A DNA stretch of 64,000 nt. Origin: Azolla caroliniana. Taxonomy: Eukaryota; Polypodiophyta. The stretch covers positions 186,001 to 250,000 of the forward strand of contig JBHGNT010000009.1 of assembly GCA_043228905.1 (NCBI GenBank), in the 5' to 3' direction. Shown piece by piece: positions 11,307-24,223 of the stretch. The translations under genes were made by a program, and so were the position numbers. Position 1 is the first letter of the stretch, and each line of letters opens with the position of its first letter. The notes beneath the pieces are model-generated. The model did not search any database. It was not told the origin of the DNA and saw only the letters and a list, made by a program, of their open reading frames with translations.

Positions 11307-13551
11307 ATGATGTCAATGGATATGAGTATCACTTTAATGGATGACACCGATCGCCATCCCAATCCTAATCATACATTATATTACACCAATTCTAGTCATG
11401 CTGCCAATTATACTAGTAGCAGCGGTACTAATGGTCTGCAATTAGGCTGCAGCGGAGCTTTCGCCTCCTCTGACCACAATCAGTTAATCAACACTAATTC
11501 CGCCCCGGGATTAGTAGTGGCTGCCGATACTAATATCACAAGATTAGGGCAGCAGCGGCAGGGCCAGATTAATAATAGTAACGGCTGCAATGCCCCATGT
11601 AATATTGGCAGTTACACAGGCATCAACTATAATCATAACAGCATTAATAATGCTAATGGAATCAGTGGTAGCAATGCAGCTGATGTAAATGTACATCCAA
11701 GTACCTTGATCCACAGCAATAATGATGGTAGTAATCACCATAGCAGCTCCATATTTAATAGACGGGTATCACCTTACCAGATCGTAGTACATGGCAAAAC
11801 AGTTAACTATACAAATCCTTTTAACAATACTACTGCTGCTACTACTACTACTAGTAACAGTAGCAGTAGTGATAATAATGGCGATGGTGCCATCAATATT
11901 AATGAGGTGTCCGAACTATATCTGTCTCCTCCATCATTAGCTAGCCCCTCTTCCTGCTCCTCCTTCTCCTTCTCCTCCTCCTCCACCTCAGGGAAGTATG
12001 TGCGGTATACTGCAGAGCAGATTCGCATTCTTGAGCGATTATATGAAGAATGCCCGAAGCCAAGCTCTGCACGGCGCGAGCATCTCATCCGCCATAACCC
12101 TCCTCTTCACCACGTCGAGCCTAGACAGATCAAAGTCTGGTTCCAAAACAGAAGGTATACATTCCCTGCAGAGAGAGGGTCATGTTTACCATACATACAT
12201 GCATATACACAGTGACAGAACCTGTTTCTTACACATACACATACACATCATATCATTTCTTACATAGCCTGCATAGCCTACATACATACATACAACATAT
12301 CCAAGTAGATCACGTGGGGAATCCGAATCATATATGTACATCAGAAGCTGTACAGTTAATTTTGTGGATGAAGATTGAGGAAAGAATGCACTTGACATTG
12401 AGCACTGATACTAATTTCTCACTATTGTAAGACTAGTACTACTATTGATGATCAATATACAATATACTTGTGATTAGTGTGTTCCATTAATTCGGAAAGT
12501 GCTAGGTTTTGCTCTCTGTTTTTTGTTTTTCGCCAATCCAGGACCACCACATAATTAATGTTATGTTTACGAGAACTCATCCTAGGAAAATGTATGAGTG
12601 AGTATTGCAGGTGTCGAGAGAAGCAGCGCAAGGAGACATCGCGGCTACAGATGCTGAATTCGAAGCTCGCCATGATGAACAAGCTCCTCATGGACGAGAA
12701 TGTCCGCCTCCAGGATCAAGTCTCCCACTTACTCCATGAGAATGCTTATTTGGTTATACAACAACAACAACAACAACAACAATTGGCCCTCCAACATGTA
12801 TGTATGTCATGCATGATTGCACCAAAATCTTACTTAGATTATCTATCCTCTATCTGAAATTGCATCAAATTCATGCATTTCATTCTCAATGTCTACTTGA
12901 TATAGTGTGTACCGTTCATGATGAGCCCACACCTAAATGATTCATGATTTTGTTCTCTCTTAAACTGCTTAATTCAGACTAGTGCAATGACTAATATTAC
13001 CCCCCATGCGAGTTGTGATTCCATTGTGCTGAATGGTCATATCCAACAGTTTCCCGCTCCACAACAACAAAAACAAGCATCGCCTATCATACCTTGCGAT
13101 TCCACCAATTACCCAGGGTACTATTAATATACTCTACCTACATGAATGTTAGTTTGCACAGTAAAATTTGAAATATTTTATCACTATTGTTTGTGTCACA
13201 AGTTTATGATTTTATCAAGTAATTAGTTTAGATTCATGTCGACTCAATCTTGAACCTCAAAATAAAACAAAAATGTATAATATAGATAGGTTACATAAAA
13301 CATTTCAATTACTGAATAGCATTTAGGTTAAATATATAGTAATTGAAATGTGATACAAGTTTGGAGTGCTTCTTATGCCAAGCATGAGTAGTCTTCATCT
13401 GATGTAGTTAAGAATCTAAACCTTTTTTTTTCTCTCATGAAGTATAGTAGCACTCCCTGAGGAGGCACTTGTCGAGTTTACTGAGAAACCAATTGGGCCA
13501 ACGACATCGGACTCGTGGATACAAATGCCCGGGGTACTAAAGGTTTTATGA
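11307..13551 (+). CDS. C3HDZ: Class III HD-ZIP transcription factor, START-less as seen here
   Basis: Four exons join in frame: 11307-12154, 12611-12797, 12978-13117 and 13443-13533 (or to the stop at 13549-13551). Exon 1 encodes about 230 residues rich in Asn, Ser and Thr, then the homeodomain (KYVRYTAEQIRILERLYEEC ... RQIKVWFQNRR), which continues across the intron as CREKQRK. Exon 2 adds the leucine zipper (SRLQMLNSKLAMMNKLLMDE onward) and a poly-Gln run. Exons 3 and 4 match the linker before the START domain, ending EEALVEF then SDSWIQMPG. The family normally continues MKPGPDS into START and MEKHLA domains; I see neither before the catalase gene. Canonical members have a short N-terminus, so the extension is odd. 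If exon 4 reads through, the protein stops at MPGVLKVL, about 424 residues. Alternatives are a truncated paralogue, or a complete gene with a very long intron. Confidence 0.82.
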
Positions 13552-15086
13552 TATTATTGAATGGGTGACAAATAATAATGCAAAAAGCCAACAGTTTTAA
13601 AAACATGTTGGTTTGTATCTAGAAATAATCGAGACATGGGTTTTTGCTTGTAAGAATTAGATTGGTTCACGTTATACATCTGTATTGGTGAGCTTCTTAT
13701 CCTCCCTCTTGCTGTCACAATGAGTCATTTGTATTTCAAAGTCACATTAAACTCTTACTTCTTAATTACACTACTTACAAGTTACATCAGAAAGAATGAG
13801 TTGACATCACATGCGTCGAGAAGAAGACTCTGATGTCCCCGTTTACATGCCAAATGTTCCATATTTTGATCAATATCATTCGACATATCAATATAACATC
13901 ATGTCATGGTTAATATGACATATTTGAGGGTGCGCTTCTACTATGCTTATGTAACTTAAGGTTCTTCTCCTAGTACACTGTATCTTTTACTAGATATGAT
14001 GTTTACACATATTAATGCATAGTTCATTGATTATATTAATGTTGAAACTCAAGAATGTTGTAAACAAGATCCAAACATTCACAAATACAATATACATAAT
14101 ATCAAATTAAGACACTAAATGGCATGACTCCCATGGAGTCATTTTCTCTCTAGAACTCATCTATCTAGCAATGACTTCCATATGGCATTCTTTATAACAA
14201 GTCCTCATAAACAAACATATTCAAGATATATCCTATACATGGTTATATCACCTAACGAAAATAGTTTTAAGGGGTTACTTTGAGTAGGTTGCTTTTCTTT
14301 TCCTCGGAATGCATGTGTAAAAACAAAAAAAAAATCAATATTAGATCGTTCTGCTAACAAATTTAGTTGCCTGCTCTAGAAGAAAGAGTTCAACAATACA
14401 CCCTATAACTATTGTGATTACTAAGATCGACTAGTACTTGAGGATATGCATGTATGTATTACATGATTGGCTATTTTGACATAGATTCAGACTTGAGAGA
14501 AGTACTTGAATGATAAACAGATTTCCTAATGTCAAACTGCACTGTTATAGAAATTGACAAACCAATGCCAGGACCTGGACTTAAAACATTGATTGCACAA
14601 CATCAAGACAGACACTAAAACAAATAATCGGCTCATAATGTCTTCTTATCTATCTATTTATATCTATATCTCTATTATGGGTGTAGGACCTAGGTGTGAT
14701 CTCTAATTAACTGTCAGCTCATTTCTTCTTACCCATCTTTATATGGGTGAGGATGAGGGTATGGGTGTCTTCAACATCACACAAACATATTTACAATTTA
14801 CAAACACCAACTCTATAAAACTTAAATTACAGCCTTATTTTATTAAATAATGCTATTGTCAATACATCGATGGATAAAAACAAGCCGTGGAATTGCATCA
14901 TCGATCACACTGGCTGTATAATAGAACTTTAGTAGCAAAGCCATCTTATCATATAATAATACTAATGTCAATACATTGAGTAGACTTGGCGGAACATATG
15001 GACAAAAGCAAGCCATGAAAAGGGGCTAGCGCATATAGCAATTAAGCACCGCATACTCATCCTGAAGGAGGGATTCTATCACAGCA
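13534..15086. other. Spacer after HD-ZIP exon 4; catalase 3' flank
   Basis: I looked for the next HD-ZIP III exon (PGPDS, ARACGL, SWFRDC-type coding) and saw none. At 14835-15030 there is a diverged direct repeat sharing GTCAATACAT and ACAAGCC phrases, probably in the catalase 3'UTR or just beyond it. No clear polyadenylation signal was singled out. Confidence 0.5.
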
Positions 15087-17263
15087 TTACATGTTGGATT
15101 TCGATGTCAAACGCATGGCAACTTTCTGGCCAAAGGATTTGTCAGCCTGTGCATTGATAAGACCACAACAAATTTCACTTGGCTCAGACACTAAGTAAGA
15201 AAAAACAAATGTACACTACCGAGATGCAAAAATATCATCTCACCTGGGTCCAGTAAGAAAGCCAGATATTGCGTATCTCATGGGTGACCCTAGGATCAGA
15301 CAAAGCATCCACCCACATTTTTACAAAGCGCTCCTGCCTGTCTGGAGCCCAAGACCTGTATCTTTCTCCAGGCTGAGTGAAGTTATTCTCCTTCTCTATC
15401 ATGACCTACGTATTCAGAAGGCAACATATTTGTGTTAGAAGAAAATTTGAGCAACAAATTTGCATCATGAAATAATGGCCAATATATATGCTTTCTTGAA
15501 ATCAGAAATAGTCAAACACCTTCTCTCGACGACCAGTGAGCACTTTCGTTGGAATCGGCACCCTTTCAGCATGACGAACAGGATCAAATCGAGAAGGGAA
15601 ATAATTGACCTAAATCACAGAAGTTTCAGTTTTCACATGATAAAAAGTCAACCTCCAACTTCTTCCAATAAGTAAGAGGACAATTACCTCTTCATCCCTG
15701 TGGGTGAAGTTCATAAAACCTTCATGATGATTGTTGTGGTATGCACTCTTTGGTGCATTGACGGGAAGTAGAAGGTAATTAGGACCAAGTCTGTGCCTCT
15801 GGGTGTCGGCATAAGAGAAAATACGAGTCTGTAGAAGCTTGTCATCAGTATAGTAGACACCTGGAACAATAATAGCTGGGCAGAAAGCAAGCATCTCATT
15901 CTCAGCAAAGAAATTGTCAATGTTCTTATTCAAGACCATACGACCAACAGGCTGCAGGGGGAAAAGGTCCTCAGGCCATATTTTTGTGACATCGAGGGGA
16001 TCAAAATCAAACTTGTCTTCATCTGCCGGGTCCATGGTCTGAATGAAAAGTTTCCATTCAGGGTAGTTACCAGCAGCAATGGAATCATACAAATCTTGAG
16101 TTGCATGGCTATGGTTGGTACCACCAACAACCACCGCCTCATCTCCAATCAGACACTTAACACCACAGGTAGGCTTCCAGTGGAACTTAACATAAGTAGC
16201 TTTGCCTGCTTTGTTGACCAGGGTAAATGTGTGAACACCAAAACCCTCCATGTGTCGATAATTGAGTGGGATGCCCACATCATCAAACAAGAAAGCGAAC
16301 ATGTTAAGACTCTCTGGATGGTGAGAAAAGAAGTCCAATATACGCCAGATCTCCTGAATGTGTGATTTTGGGTTGGGCTTCAATGCATGTACCATGTCTG
16401 GGAACTTCATTCCATCACGAACAAAGAAAACTGGGAAGTTGTTCCCTACCATATCAAAGTTTCCCTGGAAGAATAAGGTTGATTGTAAGCTTACACCGAA
16501 ATAAGGCAACTTGAGTGCGAAAGTGGAAAATGATATATATGCATACTTCTCTCGTGTAGAACTTCACAGCAAATCCTCGAGGATCACGGATTGACTCTGG
16601 GCTTCCACGCTCATGAATGACAGTAGAAAACCTAACAATCAATGGAGTCTGAACTCCAGGTGCTCGCAAGAAATCAGCACATGTAAGGTGAGATATATCA
16701 TGTGTAACTTCAAAGAATCCCTTCGCACTAGCCCCTCGAGCATGCACAACACGTTCAGGGATCCTCTCACGATCAAACTGAGCGATCTTCTCAACAAGGT
16801 GGTAATCCTCTAAGAGGATGGGACCTAAAGAGACATTTAAAGGTACCAATAATGTAATGGGACTTGTGTACCCTAAGGAGTGATTTCATAAAAGAATTGA
16901 GCCTAAGATCATACAGTGAATATTAAGAATCTGCACTTAAAAACATATAATTAACGTGCAAATACACTGAAAGAATCTTTTCTAGTTTGAGAAAAAAACA
17001 AACGACTTTCGAATGCATAATGTTAAGGGAAGTCCATGGGACTCCATCCTGTCATTTCACTTGCCTCTAGAACCAACAGTCAAAGACGCATTGTTGTTCC
17101 ATACTGGCGCACCAGAATTAGTGGTAAAGAAAGGAGAATCATAAGCGCTGGAAGGCCGGAACTGCACAAGGTAATATAGAAAAAACTCGTGACATACAGA
17201 TTGATAGATAGAATAATATATAACTATTCAAACGGAGATTTCTCTTGCCTTGTAAGGGTCCAT
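15087..17263 (-). CDS. CAT: Catalase, complete, 492 aa
   Basis: Converts hydrogen peroxide to water and oxygen, expected in peroxisomes. Coding exons on the minus strand are 17263-17249, 17161-17065, 16824-16547, 16464-15688, 15609-15520, 15405-15244 and 15146-15087; they join without frame error into 492 residues, the usual plant length. The start [19 protein letters not shown] is family-typical. Visible active-site parts are the catalytic His in ERVVHARG, the Asn in VGNNFPVFF and the haem-ligand Tyr in [16 protein letters not shown]. The C-terminus ends KSNM, a peroxisomal-type tail. Introns 1 and 2 appear to use GC donors. A 5'UTR intron is inferred from 18857 to 17294. It is the only intact oxidative-stress gene here, and a decayed fragment of a paralogue lies at 27185-28090. 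Confidence 0.96.
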
Positions 17264-19010
17264 GATGAAAACTTTGTTGCTTTAAACCAAATTCTGCATT
17301 GAAACACAGGCATCAAGGTTAATTGAAGTATGATATACCACAATACAAACACAAGTCTGTATACTGAAAAATAATGAGTGAACGCAACGCAGAAATAAAA
17401 ACAATAGTTTGAATAAATAAATAAATAACGAGAATACAATAAAATTGGAAAACGGAGCTCCCCTGAATCACAACTAATACAAAACTCTTGCCACATGAAA
17501 TTGAACAAGAACTTCTGGAATTGAGGAACCTAAAGAAATTTTGGCATCAGGAGATTCACAAAGGAAGACAATGGAAGCAATGACCGATTGAAAGACTAGA
17601 CAGAGCAATGAATCATGGGAAGTTAGGATCACTTAGAAACTACTTTATAAACGATAAGGTAATTGAATGGCCTGAAATGGAAGAAAAACACAGGGAACCA
17701 AATGTAGGAGACTGTATATGAAGAAAAGTACATGATCAGAAAAGCAAAAACAAGAAAACTAAAGTAGACTTGACTTTAAGGGAAGTTCTAGACAACGTGA
17801 AGTGGAGAAACCAAACAAACGACCTAAAAACCAATGACAAGTAACATAGAGAAAGAATCAAGAATCCAATCGAAAGAAACTTAAAATAGAACAAGGTAAT
17901 GTCAGGAAAAGAAAAGAAGAAAAGAAATAGTAGGTCAAAAAACCAACAAGTAAAGCAAGGGACTGCGCAGGAAAAGGTAGGTCCCAATCACATCACAGAC
18001 AATCAGAAAAACGCAGAGAGGTTGAATGATCAGGAACATCACGAGTAAGTCGAAAAAAGGAAACGGAAAAATATAATAAATACCTCAAAAGGATCAGAAA
18101 ACCTCATAGATATTGAAGGAGCAAGAACATATAATATAAGGCAAGAAAACTCGAACCATTCATTAACCAAAATGAGGAACATAGTGTAGACTTAAGGAAC
18201 GAGAACATAGATGGTAGATAAAAGACGTTAATCAGACAAAAAAGACGTACCAACTGACAAATCAGAAAAGTATGACGAGTTCGATGACAAAACATTCAGG
18301 GCAAGGTAGGTTATGAAATCGTAAGAGCTGTAACTAAAGATAACCATTTCCTAAATCCGAAAGGATACAATATGACTAATGAGCTTGAACACATGTCCTA
18401 GCAAATTGATGAACCAAAGCAAGGTAAAGCGATAAGGCAGGGGAGCAATCAGAGAAAATAAAAACAAAAAATATCACATATGAAAAGGCTATACGCTCGA
18501 AGCGTACATCAAGACGATCAGGAATAAGAACCTCATTGATGGACAATAGAAAGGTAGAAGATAAAAACCAGGAAATCAATCATGAGAAAGGAAAAGTCAG
18601 ACCCGAGAAGGAGCTATACTCATACGTAAAAACGGTTATCAAAACCAGAATCAGGCAGTGAGAGATTTGATGGAGCAAGGGAGTTAGGCAGAAGAGTAAG
18701 TCAAGACAAGACAAAAGCGAGGCTCGGGAGATTCGATGGAGGAAAGAACAGAAGGCAAAGCAAGAAGAAAGCAAGGCAAGAAAGGGAATCAAAGAGAAGA
18801 AGAAGGAGCATCGGGGAGAGGAGACATGAGAAGGGAAGAGAGGTGGAAGAGAATTACCTGTTGTAAGAGGGAGGGAGCTCGATCGCGCGCTCTGTGTGTG
18901 TGTGTGTGTCTGCGTGTGTTGATTTGGTTTAGGGTTAGGGTTGTCGCGTGGAGGAAGAAGAAGAAGGTTATATCCAGACGCAGACGCAGAAGGAGATGGG
19001 GATGGAGTTT
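17264..19010 (-). promoter_or_regulatory. Catalase 5'UTR with 1.56-kb intron
   Basis: A 5'UTR exon from roughly 19010 to 18858 ends at a good donor (CAG|GTAATT). An acceptor TTTCAATGCAG lies just above 17293, 30 bases before the ATG, so the intron would be 18857-17294. The leader contains CCCTAACCCTAAACC (minus strand, about 18925-18940), a telo-box-like element common in plant leaders. A weak TATA-like CTATTTTTATT sits near 19057-19068. Long open frames here are compositional shadows. The transcription start is a guess. Confidence 0.55.
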
Positions 19011-19156
19011 TAAAGGTATTCGTTTTTTAGAGAGTTTTGTTTGCTCTCCCACACAAAAAATAAAAATAGGTAATAGAAAAAGATTAAAAAAAAAATCCTC
19101 CGACGATTTTCGCTCCTGAATTTTCTTGTGGCGGATTAGGAGGGTGACGTGGCGAC

Positions 19157-19402
19157 CCCCCCCTCTCTCTCTCTCTTGAATCTTCTCTCTCTTTCTCTCT
19201 GCCCTGTGTCCTTGTCTTCTCTCTCTCTCTCTCAATTGTGTGTGTGTGTGCTCTCTCTCTCTCTCTATCTCTCTGGGTTGTGTGTGTGGTGGTGTGTGTG
19301 GGGTGTTCGTGTTCGTGTTCGTGTTCGTGTTTGTGTTTGTGTTTGTGTTCGTGTTCGTGTTTGTGTTCATGTTTGTGTGTGTGTGTGTGTGTGTGTTTGT
19401 GA
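19157..19402. repeat. Compound microsatellite upstream of catalase
   Basis: A run of (TC)n, (GT)n and a hexamer tract of GTGTTC/GTGTTT units, ending in (GT)n. The long frames across it encode only low-complexity peptide and are not genes. It lies about 150 bp upstream of the presumed catalase leader. Confidence 0.92.
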
Positions 19403-19509
19403 CTGTGACACTCGTCTTCATCGGTTGAAGTCACCACTTTTACTTCACTTGACCCATGAATGGATAAATAACACGACTCGTAATTGCTCGCCACCCCCTG
19501 CCCCTCTCT

Positions 19510-20386
19510 AGATAGCATACATAATTTTGGGAAAGGTCACCTTGCGTCTAAATATGTGGATGGGGGTAAAACTCTAGCTCTTAACTTCTAGCTTCCCTGT
19601 TACATACATATATGTGTGCGTGCACAATGCACGTCCCGTAAAGCAAATTCTCTGTTGCAAAACTATAACAATTGGAAACATGACGAAAATAACATGAAAG
19701 TGAAATAAACCTGGTTTAAACCTCCCACTGCATCTCGTTCTTGATACTAAGGAAAATGAGACCATCGCCTCGAGGAAATGCTAGCATGACAACACTACAT
19801 GCCAAACCATGATGTGAAGAATTGCCTTTATACATCACATTATCATATACAACCCAAAGTTTTAAGGCCTATAAACTTTCTAATCAAGCAAGAATGAAGA
19901 TAATATTTTGTTGGGAAGTGGAATTCAACATTTTAGAGGATATACCATAGACCGTCAAAAGGTGGAGTAGGTACAAGAGATTGGCTTCCAAACATGGTGA
20001 TCAAGTCGAGCATTCGATGAGCCTCGACTCAACTCAAGATGGATCACCACTTCTTGAAAACCATTTGGCCATTCAAAATATAAGACTTGTTGTATAGGTG
20101 TCAAAGTTCACCTCCTCGATCTCTAGTTCAAACAAGTGATCACTCATCCTCTATTGATAAACAAATTATGATTCATCACATCATAGCCTTTGATCATTTG
20201 CTTCCCTAGGTTGCAACTAAAAGGATGTAACACAACTAGTAGTAAAAATTTTGGCATGACACTCGTGTTTCCAAAGGCAATGATGAGGATTGTCGATAAT
20301 GGCAAACATGTTCTAATCTTAACACTACTCATGCATGACGAGGATTTTACACCACAAAACTCAAATTTGGCAAATAGATTACCACT
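19510..20386. other. Spacer, nothing recognised
   Basis: No coding frame, repeat boundary or RNA gene could be supported in this stretch. Confidence 0.5.
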
Positions 20387-20401
20387 TTGATAAGACAACC
20401 T

Positions 20402-20700
20402 TTTTTTTTTAAAAGTCAAGATTCACCGTGGTATTAATGAAAAGATGCCCAAAGGCTACAAAGTATCCATACAATCTATTATAACCCTCCTACCCACATG
20501 AATCAACATGTGTAGTAGTGGAAACCCTCATCCAAGGTCTTTTCAAGACAGGGGGTGGAAAAAGCCATCTTGGTGGAGCGTATCTCTATTTTATTCTGTC
20601 CCCAAAATAGGTGAAGACCTTTGCCTTTTTCCAAAATTCGCGAAATTGTTGTTGCTTGCGAAACACAACATCAGGCTCACCATGTATTGCGAAATTGTTG
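20402..20700 (-). mobile_element. 5'-truncated LINE copy with 15-bp TSD
   Basis: Read on the minus strand it encodes the LINE tail FRKQQQFREFWKKAKVF then IKWRYAPP and WLFPPP, then a 3' region with CATTAATACCACGGTGAAT and a terminal poly(A) (poly-T on plus, 20402-20410). The exact 15-mer TTGATAAGACAACCT is present at 20387-20401 and 20701-20715. The copy at 51982-52361 is the same subfamily. Confidence 0.85.
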
Positions 20701-20715
20701 TTGATAAGACAACCT

Positions 20716-22587
20716 ATTGATGGACCTAAGTTGACTTTAATGACTTCCAATGGCAACAACGTTTGGTTACACTTCCTAACAAACATAACAATGTGCAACA
20801 AGCAACATAGTTCAATGACAACCAAATAACTTGGGATATTTGCAACAACGATGAGGAAGTGGCCAACGCTACATGGAACTATGAAAATGTTGACAACCAA
20901 CATAAGGAGAAAACTATTAATGTGCATTATCTTAAATAAAAAGTATGAAAACTCTTAAGTTTTAACTCCCATTGGTTGAAAATCAAACACATAAGGTGAA
21001 GATTATGAGAAAAAAACTTTGCCACTGACATCATGTCACGTCAAAACTAAGAATTCCCAGTATATTTTTAAGTTAGATAAAAAAGTGTTGAGGATGTATC
21101 AAATATGGATACAACAAATGACTTTGGAAGTTATTCAACAACCTTGGTTCTCTCAAAGCTAGCTTTTGTACATAAGGTTACTAGCTCTAACGGCGAAAAT
21201 ACAATTAGTGCATTAGATCTCAAACACATAGCTTATTAACCATGATCAAGACATATGTTTGTTGTGTTCACACCTACATATCAACTCACGATTTCCATGT
21301 ACCTTGTTGTCTTTGATCATAAAAATGCCGTGGTTTCTTGAGTTCTAAAGGTTTAAGGATGAAACGATGACAATGTAGTGGCAAAGCACAATAATATCGA
21401 GGTTGTGGGTTCTAGTCTTGGGCAATGGATTTCATGGTATATCTTCAAGATCTAAATTGTTCATAATTTTAGCTTAATATCTTGCATATACTAGAAGAGG
21501 TGCTTAAATTAAAATAATAATAGGGATAAGAGTTGAAATTTACATAAGCAATAAAGTTTATGTGTTACAAAGAAGATGTGCTAAAATCAAAATAAGAGAA
21601 AAACAATGCACCACTTCATGCTTCATTGGGATAAAAGCCATATACAGATAAATACGTAAGAAACTCTAGATGCTTCGCTATTATAAAAGCCACTTATAGA
21701 TAAGTAAAAAACTTTCGATGATTCTAAAGAGTTGCGAAAATCTAGAGGATCCTCTATCCATGGCATGTTTACATGCTCAATACAAATAGTTGACATTCCT
21801 CTTCTCCCTTAGTTACTTCCAATTCATCATGATCTCATCCACACTTGTTTCCATCCCACCCAACAAAGCCTCATTGATATGATAGGAATATATAGACGGG
21901 AAGATTTTTTGGATTAGCCTTGAGGCATATGTAAATATAAAGTCGTCGTGTAATGTCACTCACAACCTTGGCTTTTCCTGAACAATATCAAGCCTTCTAA
22001 TATAAGGATATTCGCAACAATCACGCATTTTGTTTGCATGCCATTTTCATAAGTTTGAATTGAATTATTCAATTATAGTCCCCTTCCCTTATCAACATAA
22101 CCCCATCATCAACTCCTTTAATCATATTGATGAATTATTACACAATTTGAACCTTCCTCTTGCCTCATTGTAATTATTCCCAACATAACTCTTGGGAAAG
22201 GGGGCCTATTCTTTTCATAAGCCTAATTTGAAAAGTTATTGTTAAGAAATCTATTATGACTATAGTATTATAGTTTTGTAAAATAACATTATAAAAAAAG
22301 TGTAGGCACCATTTATATTTTATTGATATCTTATGTAGAGAAGAATGAAAGATAGCTTATTGTATGCAAGATGGCAAATTTGGTCTATGAGACAAATCAT
22401 GATTACAATACACATGGATTCATGGCATCTATATTGAAACATAAATAAAAGCTCGAGTTTTCCTAAAGATTCATGAACATGATATTAATGCATGGAATGA
22501 TCTTAGAGATTATTTACAAGCACGAAGTGCATACCTCATATGCATGTAATTAGTGGTGATTGGACAATGTGTTTGAGGTTCGTTGGT
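20716..22587. other. AT-rich spacer, nothing recognised
   Basis: No gene, boundary or clear repeat found by eye. Confidence 0.45.
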
Positions 22588-22797
22588 GTAGTGAAACGTG
22601 AATATGGAAGAGTTTCACAAGTGTATCTAGGTATCTTCATGTGGATTAGACATGGCGAGCAATGATCTCCGTGATCTAGTAATTATATGGCCTAGTGAAA
22701 GAAGGGTATGATGAAGTTTCACAAGTGCACATGGGTATATTTGTGTAAATCATGCACGGTGCGCGATGAACCATGATCTAGTCATGGTATGGCCCAT
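22588..22797. repeat. Diverged tandem duplication, about 105-bp unit
   Basis: Two consecutive units share TAGTGAAA, GTTTCACAAGTG, GATCTAGT and TATGGCC in the same order and spacing: 22588-22692 and 22693-22797. Both are non-coding. Confidence 0.7.
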
Positions 22798-23651
22798 GTA
22801 CCTTACATCCTGGTACTCGTGGTCTTCACTACCGTTGTTATTAATCTAGTTGCTCTTTGGCGACTCCTCAACACATTAGTAGAGGTAAGGAGGTATTGAA
22901 GAAATGGGTTCTTGTTGGGTGGTTCCCTTGGGGTGTCAAAACACTACATAGATTGAAATGAAAATTGATTTGGTAGTTTTCACAACTAACCTATGTGGAC
23001 TCAAATCCATAGAGAAGTACGTATTTTACTTGTTATACAACACCTTATAGGGTTAACCTTGTCATAAGATCTTAGTTATTGTAGTAGGGACAAGTTTCTT
23101 TGTTGTATTGCCATATTGTTTCCATCTATACAATACTCCGACAAAAAATAAGCAATTATACTATTGTCATTGGAGGTCACATCTCATGCATGGGACCAAA
23201 AATTAAACATTTTCACGGGGTACGTTTGGAGTTGAGTAGTGATTCGTGATATTCAACAATTATATTGATGAACATTGGCCATTGTGACTATGAGAGAAAT
23301 GTGGATAGGGGTTGAGCCATATTAACAATGTATAGAAAGCAACAAATATGGTTGAAATTGGAGATTGTATCAAAGTTAGATACCAAGAGTCACCAACTTC
23401 GTCATGGCACAATATGTATAATGGATAAGTCTTCTTACTTGAAGAGAATGTGAATAAAGTCAAATAGAAGCACTGTAATGGATGGGAAATAACAAAATGG
23501 GCTTTAACATATATTGGTGAATGTTTATTTCATGCATCTAATGCATTTGAAACCAATTGAAAAGTGGCCTATATCAAGAAGCGTGACTTTATGTTTGCAG
23601 GATTCTTCATGCAAGTCACGCTTTTGATCTTCAATTATACTCTCCTTTTGT
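22798..23651. other. Spacer, nothing recognised
   Basis: No supported coding or repeat structure apart from ordinary AT-rich sequence. Confidence 0.45.
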
Positions 23652-23664
23652 TATGGTTAAGATC

Positions 23665-24223
23665 GTAGTATGAACCATGCGTACCATTCGTGCATTCGTG
23701 TTCGAGAATGATTCAATCATTCGAGAAGGGTAAACACCCTCGAAGAATGATAAATACCATACTTTTGGTTAAACTATTTACTATAAGATAAATATTTTTT
23801 CAAGGTAAAAAAAATTTTAAAAATTGCAAAAAAAAAAACACATTACCTTCTTAATAATAATATGCATTTTTTCGTAAATTCTAATAACAACTATCCAAAA
23901 TGAAATTTCACAAATTTCTATGATGAAATTTCAGAAATTTTAGCCATGAAATTTCACACATGAAGCCTGAATGTCGTGAGTCATTTAGGGTTTGTTTGCA
24001 CTGTGCACTGTGCAGATCGTTGGAGGCTAGGTGGGAGAGGAGAGGAGAGCGTAACGTTACGTGCAGAGAAGAAGAGGGAAAAAAGAGGGAAAAAACAAAA
24101 AAAATCATGAAAAATATAAAAAAAAACGAAAAAAAACACACACGAACTTTTTGATATCATTCGTGTTCGTTTTCCAACGTAGGAAAACGAATGATAAGCC
24201 TGACGAACACGAATTTTACGTAC
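23665..24223. mobile_element. Unclassified MITE-like insertion with 13-bp direct flanks
   Basis: TATGGTTAAGATC flanks both sides exactly (23652-23664 and 24224-24236). The enclosed 559 bp is non-coding, with CATTCGTGTTCG near the left end and its inverted form CGAACACGAA near the right end, plus internal hairpins (CGTTTTCC/GGAAAACG). The very ends, GTAGTATGAA and the inverted GTACGTAAAA, pair only loosely. The centre has A-tracts and repeated ATGAAATTTCA. The long flanking duplication does not suit the common DNA-transposon superfamilies. Confidence 0.55.

Noticed and set aside
14565-14600. CCAGGACCTGGACTT as a possible HD-ZIP III exon 5 (PGPD...)
   Set aside because: The following codons do not match the START domain, and there is no acceptor in the needed phase.
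17224-18800. Several minus-strand hydrophobic frames
   Set aside because: They lie inside the catalase 5'UTR intron, are T-rich and have no conserved motif.
18789-19518. Long open frames on both strands over the catalase upstream region
   Set aside because: They are low-complexity translations of the TC/GT/GTGTTC microsatellite and the 5'UTR, with no domain content.
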